Source: Phycisphaerales bacterium UBA2421 (GTDB taxonomy: Bacteria > Planctomycetota > Phycisphaerae > Tepidisphaerales > Tepidisphaeraceae). From it: a stretch of DNA of 54,538 nt. Under the pieces are notes generated by a model. The model had not been told where the DNA came from and made no database searches. It saw only the letters and a list, made by a program, of their open reading frames with translations. Position numbers and translations under genes: made by a program. Each line of letters begins with the position of its first letter. Position 1 is the stretch's first letter. The stretch lies in assembly GCA_002343075.1 (NCBI GenBank), contig DDRH01000031.1, positions 331-54,868 on the forward strand. The letters are read 5' to 3'. Shown here one piece after another: positions 1 through 7,677 of the stretch.

Positions 1-99
1 GTTCCGCGCGGAACAATTTGCAAAAATAGCATTTAACTTCATTATTTACAGATACTTATGACGCGCAAAGAAGCAACATCGACCCTAACAAAAGTTAGG
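1..99. repeat. Composite ~100-bp element, copy A
   Basis: Begins at the window edge with the perfect palindrome GTTCCGCGCGGAAC (1-14), then TTTGCAA (17-23), TTTAAC (32-37), CATTAT (40-45), ACTTAT (54-59) and a hairpin CCTAAC-AAAA-GTTAGG (84-99). The same blocks in the same order recur at 31654-31752, with total length differing by only 1 nt. TTTAAC and CTTATG are 17 bp apart, as in a weak sigma70-type promoter. It lies directly upstream of the ferredoxin-NADP reductase gene, so it could be that gene's control region or a dispersed element. Function unknown. Confidence 0.7.
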
Positions 100-198
100 T
101 ATGAAAGACTCAAATCGAGCGTTCTGGAACGCGACCATTTTGCGTGCCTGTCGCACTTGGGAACTCTCGCTTCAGGCTCTACAATCCCCGGCTTGCTT

Positions 199-1233
199 AT
201 GACTGAAACCAATGTTCCACCATCGTCCGATATTGTTGATCTCGCCATCATCGGGGCCGGGCCGGTCGGCCTGTTCGCCGCGTTTTATGCCGGGCTTCGG
301 CAGATGAGCGTGAAGATCATCGACTCGCTTGAAAGCCTCGGCGGGCAGTTGGTCACGCTTTACCCGGAAAAATACATCTACGATGTCGCCGGGTTTCCAA
401 AGGTGCTTGCCAAAGATCTGGCCGCGTCGCTGGTGGAGCAGGGGATGCAGTACGGCGCGATTGCCTGCCTCGGAGAGCAGACGCAGACCGTCGAAGTCGA
501 CCCCGCCGGCGGATTTGCCATCACGACTTCGCACACGACGCATCACGCGCGCTCGGTCGTTATCTGTGCCGGCATGGGCAGTTTCAGCCCGAAGAAACTC
601 CCCATACCCAACGAGCCGCAACTCATCGGCAGGGGGCTTTATTACTTTGTAAAGTCGATGGAAGAGTTTCGGGGCAAGCGCGTCCTTGTCGTCGGCGGGG
701 GGGATAGCGCTGTCGACTGGGCCAACATGCTCCACCCCATCGCCGCCAGCGTGACGCTCATCCACCGGCGCGACGGGTTTCGTGCTCACGAAGATTCGGT
801 CGAGAAGATGCGAGCCTGTAACGCCGTCAACATTCGTGTCTTTTACGAGCTTCGCGCCATTGAGGCCGGCACCGATGGGCGGATCGCCCGCGCCACGATC
901 TACGACAATCGCACCAACGCCGACGAGTCGATCGAGGTCGATGCGGTGCTGGTCAATATTGGCTTTGCCAACAGCCTCGGGCCGATCAAGAACTGGGGGC
1001 TGACGCTGGAGAAGAACGCCATCGTGGTTGACTCAACGATGAAGACCAGCCGTCCGGGGATCTTCGCCGCTGGCGATGTGTGTACCTATCTTGGCAAGCT
1101 GAAGTTGATCGCCACCGGCTTCGGCGAGGCGGCGATCGCTGTCAACTTTGCCAAGACGATGATCGACCCGAAAGCCAAGCTTTTCCCCGGCCACAGCAGC
1201 GATATGGAACTGCCCGCGCAAGTGTCACACTAA
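199..1233 (+). CDS. Ferredoxin--NADP+ reductase, type 2 (thioredoxin-reductase-like)
   Basis: A 344-residue two-domain FAD/NADPH flavoprotein that would move electrons between NADPH and ferredoxin or flavodoxin in the cytoplasm. The FAD dinucleotide motif GAGPVG is at residues 19-24, the NADPH motif VVGGGDSAVDW near 164-174, and the C-terminal FAD motif AAGDV near 290, followed by KLKLIATGFGEA. The CxxC pair of true thioredoxin reductases is missing, and the segment NIGFANSLGPIKNWGL is characteristic of YumC-type FNR. I chose the ATG 11 residues before the first beta strand; an in-frame ATG at 58 would add 47 residues unlike the family. No strong Shine-Dalgarno is seen. The composite element at 1-99 lies upstream. 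Confidence 0.9.
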   Translation: MTETNVPPSSDIVDLAIIGAGPVGLFAAFYAGLRQMSVKIIDSLESLGGQLVTLYPEKYIYDVAGFPKVLAKDLAASLVEQGMQYGAIACLGEQTQTVEVDPAGGFAITTSHTTHHARSVVICAGMGSFSPKKLPIPNEPQLIGRGLYYFVKSMEEFRGKRVLVVGGGDSAVDWANMLHPIAASVTLIHRRDGFRAHEDSVEKMRACNAVNIRVFYELRAIEAGTDGRIARATIYDNRTNADESIEVDAVLVNIGFANSLGPIKNWGLTLEKNAIVVDSTMKTSRPGIFAAGDVCTYLGKLKLIATGFGEAAIAVNFAKTMIDPKAKLFPGHSSDMELPAQVSH

Positions 1234-1257
1234 ACTTTTTTTCAGGAGACTCAGGCC

Positions 1258-1455
1258 ATGAGGCAACGTGTCGTGTTCAGCGATGAAGAGATGATCGTTG
1301 CGATCAATCAGGCGTTTGCGTCGGGTGCAGACAAGGACACTTTTGCCGACAAGCTGCAACCGCCGAACCTGCTGGCGTTTTTCAACAACCTTCCCCGGCC
1401 CGAGCGCGACCGGCTCTACACCGCAGCGGCGCCGAAGGCGGGCAACGGAGAATGA
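1258..1455 (+). CDS. Small conserved-looking protein, 65 aa
   Basis: A 65-residue soluble protein of unknown function, rich in charged residues, with a central PPNLLAFFNNLPRPERDRLY segment. An AGGAG lies 9-10 nt before the ATG, which supports translation. Its stop overlaps the next gene's start in an ATGA (1452-1455), so it is probably translationally coupled to the MOSC protein and starts 24 nt after the reductase stop. The three genes may form one operon. No family recognised. Confidence 0.7.
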   Translation: MRQRVVFSDEEMIVAINQAFASGADKDTFADKLQPPNLLAFFNNLPRPERDRLYTAAAPKAGNGE

Positions 1456-2117
1456 TGCGCCTGCTGACCATCCAGATCGGCCAGCCGCGCACCATTGTCG
1501 ATGAGCATGGCAAGTCAGAGGAAGACAGGGTTTGGTTCAGCGGGTTCTATAAATCGCCGGTGACGCGCCCGGTGCGTGTCGGCGCGACAGGGCTTGCCGG
1601 CGACGGTCAGGCCGATTCAAAGCACCACGGCGGGGCGGATAAGGCCGTGCTCGCCTATTCGTTCGATCATTATCCTCATTGGCGCGCGTCGCTCGGCATT
1701 GATTCGTTTGACCCGGGCGCGTTCGGGGAAAATCTCACCGTAGCAGGCACCAATGAAGATGATGTGTGCGTCGGGGATGTCTGGCAGATCGGTGAAGTCC
1801 GCCTGCAGGTAAGTCAGCCGCGCCAGCCGTGCTGGAAGCTCGCGCGGCGGTGGGGGAGGAAGGACCTTCCCGCGCAGGTGATCGCCAACGGTCAAAGCGG
1901 CTGGTATCTGCGCGTGCTGAGGGAAGGCACGATTCAAGCCACGCCGGAAGCACCGATGACCATCGAGCGCGTCGAGCGGCCGTGTCTGGATTGGACCATC
2001 GCGCGAATCAATCGGCTGCTTTACCACGATCGCGACAACCCCGCCGACCGACGCGCGCTGGCTGCGTGTGCGCTATTGTCGGAGAGCATGCGCGCCGATT
2101 TCGCCGTCGACCAGTGA
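1452..2117 (+). CDS. MOSC domain protein (YiiM-like)
   Basis: A 221-residue protein of the MOSC superfamily, the C-terminal domain of molybdenum-cofactor sulfurases; free-standing YiiM-type members are linked to molybdenum-cofactor chemistry and reduction of N-hydroxylated compounds. Seen here: the early GLAGDGQADSKHHGGADKA segment, GAFGENLTV, the GDVWQIGEVRLQVSQPRQPC segment ending in the conserved cysteine near residue 126, and a C-terminal helical extension typical of YiiM. Start overlaps the upstream small gene by 4 nt; a second ATG follows one base later in another frame. Exact substrate cannot be told from sequence. Confidence 0.87.
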   Translation: MMRLLTIQIGQPRTIVDEHGKSEEDRVWFSGFYKSPVTRPVRVGATGLAGDGQADSKHHGGADKAVLAYSFDHYPHWRASLGIDSFDPGAFGENLTVAGTNEDDVCVGDVWQIGEVRLQVSQPRQPCWKLARRWGRKDLPAQVIANGQSGWYLRVLREGTIQATPEAPMTIERVERPCLDWTIARINRLLYHDRDNPADRRALAACALLSESMRADFAVDQ

Positions 2118-2237
2118 CCGCCGGCTGACCGCTGCCGCGTTGCCGCGTCGTCCTGCCAAACGGTTGTCGCGATGCTCGGGCTAAGGGCCGATGCGCGCCA
2201 CTATCCTCGCAAGCTCCGTTCCGCTATTTTCGTCTTC

Positions 2238-3035
2238 ATGAGAATCGCTCGCTTTTTATCAAACGGAACGATCGTCCACGGGCAGCTGATCGATGATACA
2301 ACTGCCCGCCGCATCGACGGCGACTTGTTCGGCACCTTCACCGTCACCAATGAAACGGTGAAGATCGACAAGCTGCTTGCTCCGTTTGTGCCGACCGACA
2401 TTCTGTGCATCGGCCTGAACTACCGCGAGCACGCTGCCGAGTCGGGAAGCCCGGTGCCGGTGAATCCGATGTTGTTCATCAAAGCCAGCAATACGCTGAC
2501 CAACCCCGGCGACGGGATTCCGATCCCGAAGCGCAGTTCGCAGATCGATTACGAAGCCGAGCTGGCTGTCGTCATTGGCAGGACTGCACGGCACGTCAGC
2601 AAAGCCGACGCCCTGCAGTATGTGTTTGGCTACACCTGCGCCAATGACGTTTCGGCGCGCGACTGGCAGAGAGAAGCGAGCCTGGGTGGTGGACAATTCG
2701 CGCGCGGCAAGTCGTTCGATGGCTTCTGCCCGCTTGGCCCGTGGATTGTTACAAAGGATGAGATACCCAATCCGAACGCGCTTGGAATCAAGTGCATTCT
2801 CAACGGGCAGGTGATGCAGGATCACACCACCGGCGACATGATCTTTGATGTGCCATCGCTGATCGAATCGCTCAGCAGCACCATGACACTTCGGCCGGGC
2901 GCGGTCATCCTCACCGGCACGCCGCAGGGAGTGGGCTTCGCGCGCAAGCCGCCGGTGTGGTTGAAGGACGGCGATACCGTGTCGGTCGAATTGGAAAAGA
3001 TCGGCACCCTGACCAATCCGGTAGTAAACGAATAG
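2238..3035 (+). CDS. Fumarylacetoacetate hydrolase (FAH) family protein
   Basis: A 265-residue member of the FAH superfamily, metal-dependent enzymes that hydrolyse, isomerise or decarboxylate beta-diketo acids in aromatic or sugar-acid breakdown. Family signatures are LCIGLNYREHAAE, the metal-ligand segment DYEAELAVVIG, ANDVSARDWQ, GKSFDGFCPLGPWIV and the end GDTVSVELEKIGTLTNPV. Length fits the 2-hydroxyhepta-2,4-diene-1,7-dioate isomerase / fumarylpyruvate hydrolase branch. The start MRIARFL matches the usual family N-terminus; an upstream in-frame ATG at 2172 adds 22 unlike residues. It is separated from the MOSC gene by 120 nt, so it may have its own promoter. Confidence 0.88.
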   Translation: MRIARFLSNGTIVHGQLIDDTTARRIDGDLFGTFTVTNETVKIDKLLAPFVPTDILCIGLNYREHAAESGSPVPVNPMLFIKASNTLTNPGDGIPIPKRSSQIDYEAELAVVIGRTARHVSKADALQYVFGYTCANDVSARDWQREASLGGGQFARGKSFDGFCPLGPWIVTKDEIPNPNALGIKCILNGQVMQDHTTGDMIFDVPSLIESLSSTMTLRPGAVILTGTPQGVGFARKPPVWLKDGDTVSVELEKIGTLTNPVVNE

Positions 3036-3074
3036 ATAAGCGGCGCGCCCCCCGGCGTGATCGGATGGCGCTGG

Positions 3075-5099
3075 TTACAACGGCCCGCCGGGACGCGCGC
3101 GATATCGCATTGCTTCCTCGACGCGCCCCTCGCGCAGCAGGATCGCTGCCAGTCGTTCGGTTGCCTCGGGGAAATTGGGCGCGAGTTGCGTGGCTACTTT
3201 CAAACTCGTGATCGCGCGATCCGTCTGCTGCAGCTCATCGAGCGCAACACCCAGGACGTAATGCGCCGACGCGTAACCGTAAAGCAACCCGATCGCCGCC
3301 AGCGCATGTTCGGCGGCGGCTTCCCAGCGTTGTGTGAGCAGGTAAACCAGCGACAGCCCATATTGTGCCCGCTCGCTCTCGGCGTCGATGGCGATGGCGC
3401 GCCTAAACGCCGCCTCGGCTTTGCCGTAGAGGGCGCGCGTGCGATAGGTGTCGCCGAGAAGGCAATACAATCCCACCGATGTAACCTCGCGCGCTTCAAG
3501 CCGCTCGAGGCGGGCGAGCGCCTGATCGGCCAGCCCGAGTGAAAGCTCGCACTGCCCTAGCATGAGCTGCACGTCGATGTTCTCCGGCGCTTTCAACTCT
3601 GCCGCCGACAGGAGCTTCTGCGCTTCCTCGTGCCGGCGCAGTTCGATCAGGCTGTGTGCCAGCAATCCGACATACCGCACCTCATCGGCATGCGCCGCCA
3701 CCAGCGGTGCGAGAATCGCCTCGGCCTGCTCGTGCCGGCGCATCTGAACGTGAACGGTGGCAAGGTTAAACTGCCACTCGCGCGCCGCCTGATCAACCGT
3801 TGAAGCGGCCGAGTCGGCTTGCGGCGCGAGATAGCCAAGCTCCACCAACTGCTGCAATGCGGCGGCGGTGGCGGCGGCATCGATGGCGGCGGTGGCGTCG
3901 GGGCGTGGCCGTGGCGCGTGCCGGCCCGACGCACCTCCAACCGTATCCCAACTCCCCACGCGCGTTGTCGTCGGTGGGCGCTCAAACGCCTGCGCGATCA
4001 CCTGTCCGTCCATGTCGTCGCCGACGGGCAAATCGAGGATGGCCAGCAGCGTCGGGGCGACGTCGAGCAGCGTCGCGCCGTAAACCCGGTCGTCCTGTTT
4101 CACGCCCGGGCCGCGCAGCGCGATGATCCCAAACTGTCGGTGCCACTGCGCCGCGTCGGCTTCCATCGTTGATGCCGGCACCGCGGGGCGAAGGTGGTCG
4201 CTGTGAAAGCCATGATCGCTGAGCAGCACCACCGTCGTCTCCGGCCCGGCGAGCTGCAGCAGCGTGTCGAGCAGCATGTCGTGAAAGCGGTAGATCCCGC
4301 TCATCACGTTTTGATATAAGTCAAAATCGCGATCGGTCACATTCGCCAGCTTCGGCGGATGAAAGGGCATGAAGTCGTGGCCCACCCGGTCGATCGCGTC
4401 GTAGTAGACCGCAGCCACGTCCCAGGGTTCGGTGGCCAGCACATCGGTGGCGACGGCGTGAATCGACGCACACGCCGCCAGCGCCGAGGCAAGCCGGGCA
4501 GGGCGGGGGTCGGCCGGGTTGACCTCCGAGAGCTTCGGTATGAACGGCAGCAGGTCGCCGGCGCCGATCTCGCGCCGGCCCACGCGATACCCGCTCAGTC
4601 GCTCGCGAAGCGACTCCGGATGAATCGAACCCTCGCGCGCCAGCGGATGGGCATCGGGGTTCGAGATCGCGCCCAGAGTTTCAATCGCCGCAGCGTCGAT
4701 AAACTGATCGGAAACGCACACGCCGTTGATTGGCTCGGCGGGGTGCGACGCATACCACCCGATCACGTGCGTTTTGAGTCCTGCCTGCGACGTGATGTTC
4801 CAGAACGCCTTGGTCGTGCGTGTTGCACTGCCGACAAGTCGCACGCCCGATGCATCGGCAAGCGGTTCGACAAAGCCACACACGCCATGCTTGTCGGCGG
4901 TCTTCCCGGTGGCGATCGACGTCCAGAGCATCGGCGAGAGAGACGGGTGCAACGTGGCAAGATTGCCGATGCAGCCTTCATCAATGAACTTTGACAAGGT
5001 GGGCATCAATCCCGCATCGACCAGAGGGTGAATCATCTTCCAGTCGGCAGCGTCGAAGCCGATGACTAAGAGCTTGCGTGAACCGGTGGAGGAAGCCAT
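3075..5099 (-). CDS. Type I phosphodiesterase/nucleotide pyrophosphatase with C-terminal TPR repeats
   Basis: A 674-residue fusion. Residues ~8-390 are an alkaline-phosphatase-superfamily domain: metal-site segment VIGFDAADW (12-20), nucleophile-region LHPSLSPMLWTSIATGK, YYDAIDRVGHDF, and DHGFHSD near 295. After an Ala/His/Pro-rich linker (GC-rich GGCGGC DNA near 3860-3900), residues ~430-674 form tetratricopeptide helices such as YGKAEAAFRRAIAID. The enzyme part should hydrolyse a phosphodiester or pyrophosphate; the TPRs suggest docking to a partner. No signal peptide is seen from the chosen ATG, where the beta strand begins soon after; upstream in-frame codons to 5210 would add a 37-residue tail unlike the family. 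Confidence 0.85.
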   Translation of the reverse strand: MASSTGSRKLLVIGFDAADWKMIHPLVDAGLMPTLSKFIDEGCIGNLATLHPSLSPMLWTSIATGKTADKHGVCGFVEPLADASGVRLVGSATRTTKAFWNITSQAGLKTHVIGWYASHPAEPINGVCVSDQFIDAAAIETLGAISNPDAHPLAREGSIHPESLRERLSGYRVGRREIGAGDLLPFIPKLSEVNPADPRPARLASALAACASIHAVATDVLATEPWDVAAVYYDAIDRVGHDFMPFHPPKLANVTDRDFDLYQNVMSGIYRFHDMLLDTLLQLAGPETTVVLLSDHGFHSDHLRPAVPASTMEADAAQWHRQFGIIALRGPGVKQDDRVYGATLLDVAPTLLAILDLPVGDDMDGQVIAQAFERPPTTTRVGSWDTVGGASGRHAPRPRPDATAAIDAAATAAALQQLVELGYLAPQADSAASTVDQAAREWQFNLATVHVQMRRHEQAEAILAPLVAAHADEVRYVGLLAHSLIELRRHEEAQKLLSAAELKAPENIDVQLMLGQCELSLGLADQALARLERLEAREVTSVGLYCLLGDTYRTRALYGKAEAAFRRAIAIDAESERAQYGLSLVYLLTQRWEAAAEHALAAIGLLYGYASAHYVLGVALDELQQTDRAITSLKVATQLAPNFPEATERLAAILLREGRVEEAMRYRARPGGPL

Positions 5100-5182
5100 G
5101 AAGCCAGCAGAGATAAAACAGTCGGTCGATGAAACAACAGGTCGATCAATCAATCGGTAGAAAAAGAAGACAGTAGATAAAA

Positions 5183-5216
5183 CAATCCGTGCCGCTTTTG
5201 CAAGCGGCACGGATTG
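5183..5216 (-). terminator. Rho-independent terminator of the PEP-CTERM gene
   Basis: Perfect 15-bp stem CAATCCGTGCCGCTT / AAGCGGCACGGATTG with a 4-nt loop, followed on the minus strand by TTTT and a T-rich stretch. It sits 52 nt past the PEP-CTERM stop and before the phosphodiesterase start, so it should separate their transcripts. Confidence 0.85.
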
Positions 5217-5267
5217 CGCTCAAGTGAAACGGCACCCCCGCAACCGGCAGGGGTGCACGTGTGGAAA

Positions 5268-5924
5268 TTACTTTCGACGACGAGCCACCAGACCCGCAGC
5301 GCCGATGGCCAGAAGGCCAAGGCCCGTGGGTTCCGGCACAACGCCAGCTTCAACGCCAGCGCCTGGAACGTCGTTGTATGCGTATTCAACCAAGCTGCGC
5401 GGCTGAGTTCCGAGACCGCCAGCGAGGCTGACACGACCCCACCCGAAGTGGGTCTGGCCGGTGTTCTCATTGAGGAACCGGAAGCCGAACAGGTTGTCCG
5501 ACGAGTTCAGCGCGAACGTGGTCGACGCGGAGGTGGTGCCAGCCGTAGCCTGGAATGTGCTCGTGGCATCCACAATCGCGCCTGGCGTCAGGTTGGCTAC
5601 AACGGTGCCCGAGGACACCACCATTGCCGAACCCGATGTTGCGCTGGTGAAGAAGTTCATGGCCGTGCTCGACCATGGATTGATATCCCAGCCGGGAACC
5701 GTGGAACCAGCGGTGCCCGGAGCGGGCAGGTTGTTGGCACCGGTCACCACGTTGAGATACAGCCCATTGGTGCTGGACGGGATGTTGAGGTTGACCACGC
5801 CGCTGTAAACCAGCGCCGCTTCGGCTTGCTGGGCGATGCCCAGGCCGGTGACAGCCGCTGCTGCGGCCCCGATCGCAGCGAAGTGCTTGTTGAGCTTCGC
5901 TGAAAGTGCTCTGTTCTCTGCCAT
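5268..5924 (-). CDS. PEP-CTERM sorted exported protein, 218 aa
   Basis: N-terminal signal peptide (KLNKHFAAIGAAAAAVTGLG, cleavage probably after QQAEA near residue 36), a beta-rich Thr/Ser/Ala body without recognised domain, and a C-terminal PEP-CTERM tripartite signal: VPEP, a hydrophobic helix GLGLLAIGAAGLVA, and RRRK at the very end. Such proteins are processed by an exosortase and go to the envelope or extracellular matrix; no exosortase is visible here. The body contains FGFRFLNENTGQTHFGWGRV, common in small planctomycete PEP-CTERM proteins. SD AGGGAG lies 7 nt before the ATG. An array of 11-bp repeats lies ~235-300 bp upstream. Confidence 0.9.
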   Translation of the reverse strand: MAENRALSAKLNKHFAAIGAAAAAVTGLGIAQQAEAALVYSGVVNLNIPSSTNGLYLNVVTGANNLPAPGTAGSTVPGWDINPWSSTAMNFFTSATSGSAMVVSSGTVVANLTPGAIVDATSTFQATAGTTSASTTFALNSSDNLFGFRFLNENTGQTHFGWGRVSLAGGLGTQPRSLVEYAYNDVPGAGVEAGVVPEPTGLGLLAIGAAGLVARRRK

Positions 5925-5936
5925 AATCTAACTCCC

Positions 5937-5953
5937 TTCCTCTTTGCGAGGAA
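5937..5953 (-). promoter_or_regulatory. Small hairpin overlapping the ribosome-binding region
   Basis: TTCCTC and GAGGAA are inverted around a 5-nt loop just ahead of the AGGGAG ribosome site of the PEP-CTERM gene. In mRNA this 6-bp stem would abut or mask the binding site; a regulatory role is only inferred. Confidence 0.3.
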
Positions 5954-6156
5954 AAAAACGGATGTGCGGGGGAGGTTTCATTCCCTGTATACCTTCTGGC
6001 AAGGCACACCGGTTGTGGTTTCTCCCCGAAACCAATCATCTTTCGACCCGCAACATGCGGAGACGTGCGAAAAGTTCGATCTGCTTCACGCAAGGTTGAG
6101 TACGCCTTGCCAGTATTCAGCGCCTTGAACGCCGATCGGGTTTGATCCGATCGCAT

Positions 6157-6222
6157 CACAGTTGGGCCACAGTTGAGCCATGGTTGAGCCACGGTCGCGT
6201 CACAAGCGAGCCACAGCCGCAC
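6157..6222. repeat. Six 11-bp direct repeats in helical phase
   Basis: Units read CACAGTTGGGC, CACAGTTGAGC, CATGGTTGAGC, CACGGTCGCGT, CACAAGCGAGC, CACAGCCGCAC: each 11 bp, all starting CA and mostly ending GC, decaying toward one end. The one-turn-of-helix spacing suggests side-by-side protein binding upstream of the PEP-CTERM gene, or a degenerating microsatellite. Non-coding. Confidence 0.75.
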
Positions 6223-6416
6223 CAGCAAGCGTGAAGCTTCAAAATCCTAATTTGCCTTCTAACTCTCTTCCCCGGGCCGATATGTCGATCACTCACTGCC
6301 CGGATGAAATGTAATCTAGACCATAACCCAGCGGTTAGCCGATGTCTAGGAAAATCTTCCAATAAACCCACTTTCATTATCACCCCGGAATCGGCCTTTG
6401 CGGCCCCCTTGGCGGC

Positions 6417-6444
6417 TTGATCTACCGGCGGCGCTGCCTACACT
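6417..6444 (+). promoter_or_regulatory. Sigma70-like promoter for the oxidoreductase gene
   Basis: TTGATC (6417-6422) and TACACT (6439-6444) are separated by 16 bp, each matching consensus at four of six positions. Transcription would start near 6451, about 70 nt before the proposed TTG start. Confidence 0.45.
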
Positions 6445-6519
6445 CCCGGTCGGGCCATGTTTTCGCCACTCGGAAGGGGCGTTTTCTGGCTGTTTTTTAA
6501 CGAAATCAGGAGCCTTCAC

Positions 6520-7572
6520 TTGGCTAAAGCGATGCGTATTGCGTTCATCGGTTCTGGGGGAATTGCACGGACTTACATCAAATATATGAAGAAATTCGAG
6601 GGTTTGGAGGTGGTCGCCGCCGCCGATCCTGCCGTCGCGAGCCTCGAAGCCTTTGCCGCCGATGTGCCCGGCGTGGTCACATACGACGATTACCACAAAA
6701 TGTTGAAGCAGACCAAGGACCTGGATCTGGTTTGCGTCTGCTCTCCCAACGGTGCCCACGCCGACAACACCCTCGCGGCGTTGCGTGCGGGGGTGAATGT
6801 GGTGGTGGAAAAGCCCATGGCGATGAACGCTGCGGAGTGTCAGAAGATGATCGACACCGCCAAGCGCGCCCGCAAAGAGCTGATCGTCGGCTTTCAGTTC
6901 CGGTTTGATCCGCGCACGGAGATGATTCGCCGGCAAGTGGCCGAGGGGCACTTTGGCAAGGTGCTCTACGTCCGCTGTCAGGCGCTGCGCCGCCGGGGCA
7001 TTCCCAACTGGGGCGTTTTCGGCCGGAAAGACCTGCAAGGCGGCGGGCCGATGATCGATATCGGCGTGCACTGCCTGGAAATGGCCCACTACGCCATCGG
7101 CAGCCCGCGCCCCGTGAGCGCCACCGGCAACTGCTGGACGTATCACGGCAACAAGAAGAGCGACATCGCCAGCATGTGGCCCAACTGGGATTATAAGACC
7201 TACACCGTCGAAGACCTTGCGGTTGGGATGATTCGGTTTGATTCGGGGACCATGCTCAATATCGAAGCCAGCTTTGTTGCCCACATCGAGAAGGACGTGT
7301 GGACATTCCAGCTCATGGGCGAGAAAGGCGGCGCGAGCTGGGAGCCGACTTTGCTCTTTACCGATCACAATGGCTACATGGTAAACATGGCCCCCGGCTG
7401 GATCGGCGCCGGCGGGTGGGATGTGATCTGGGAGCAGAAAATCAAGCACTTTGTTGAGGTTATTCGAGAGGGAAAACCCAATCGCGCGCCCGGAGAACAC
7501 GGGCTGATGGTGCAGAAAATGCTCGACGGCGTCTACGCCAGCGCCGCTTCGGGCAAGGAAGTGCGGGTTTAG
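6520..7572 (+). CDS. Gfo/Idh/MocA family NAD(P)-dependent oxidoreductase
   Basis: About 350 residues. The Rossmann domain starts MRIAFIGSGGIARTYIK, with VCVCSPNGAHADNTLAAL and the family hallmark VVVEKPMAMNAAECQKM carrying the EKP motif; the C-terminal alpha/beta substrate domain includes GGGPMIDIGVHCLEMAHYAIG with the likely catalytic histidine. Members oxidise or reduce cyclic polyols and sugars, often in cytoplasmic sugar breakdown. I favour a TTG start at 6520 because AGGAG lies 7 nt upstream; the next in-frame ATG (6532) starts exactly at MRIAF. The ATG at 6457 adds unlike sequence. Substrate unknown. Confidence 0.88.
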   Translation: MAKAMRIAFIGSGGIARTYIKYMKKFEGLEVVAAADPAVASLEAFAADVPGVVTYDDYHKMLKQTKDLDLVCVCSPNGAHADNTLAALRAGVNVVVEKPMAMNAAECQKMIDTAKRARKELIVGFQFRFDPRTEMIRRQVAEGHFGKVLYVRCQALRRRGIPNWGVFGRKDLQGGGPMIDIGVHCLEMAHYAIGSPRPVSATGNCWTYHGNKKSDIASMWPNWDYKTYTVEDLAVGMIRFDSGTMLNIEASFVAHIEKDVWTFQLMGEKGGASWEPTLLFTDHNGYMVNMAPGWIGAGGWDVIWEQKIKHFVEVIREGKPNRAPGEHGLMVQKMLDGVYASAASGKEVRV

Positions 7573-7626
7573 ACGCCGATCGGTGGCCGAAAGCCGCCCG
7601 TCGGCTGCATTTTGCTGGACATTGGC

Positions 7627-7632
7627 TACAAT
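7627..7632 (+). promoter_or_regulatory. Possible -10 element ahead of the platform gene
   Basis: TACAAT about 46 nt before the ATG, in the 105-nt gap after the oxidoreductase. No good -35 partner at 16-18 bp was seen, so this is a weak call. An imperfect GCCGA/TCGGC stem (7586-7605) lies just before it. Confidence 0.3.
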
Positions 7633-7677
7633 CCTGTGGTTCGGTTTGCTTTCGGCCTTTTGTAAGAGGGTACGTCC

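Larger units (their letters stand above)
5925..6519. other. Long divergent intergenic region, 595 bp
   Basis: Lies between the divergent PEP-CTERM and oxidoreductase genes. It holds the leader of the PEP-CTERM gene with the small hairpin at 5937-5953, a six-unit 11-bp direct-repeat array (6157-6222), AT-richer DNA around 6235-6380, and a sigma70-like promoter for the oxidoreductase (6417-6444). No convincing coding sequence was seen. Confidence 0.7.

Noticed and set aside
58..198. N-terminal extension of the ferredoxin-NADP reductase from an upstream ATG
   Set aside because: The 47 added residues do not resemble the family and overlap the composite element; the ATG at 199 gives the normal length.
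6346..7500. Minus-strand frame of 384 codons opposite the oxidoreductase
   Set aside because: Mirror of the Gfo/Idh/MocA gene, rich in His/Val/Ala as expected from third-codon GC bias.
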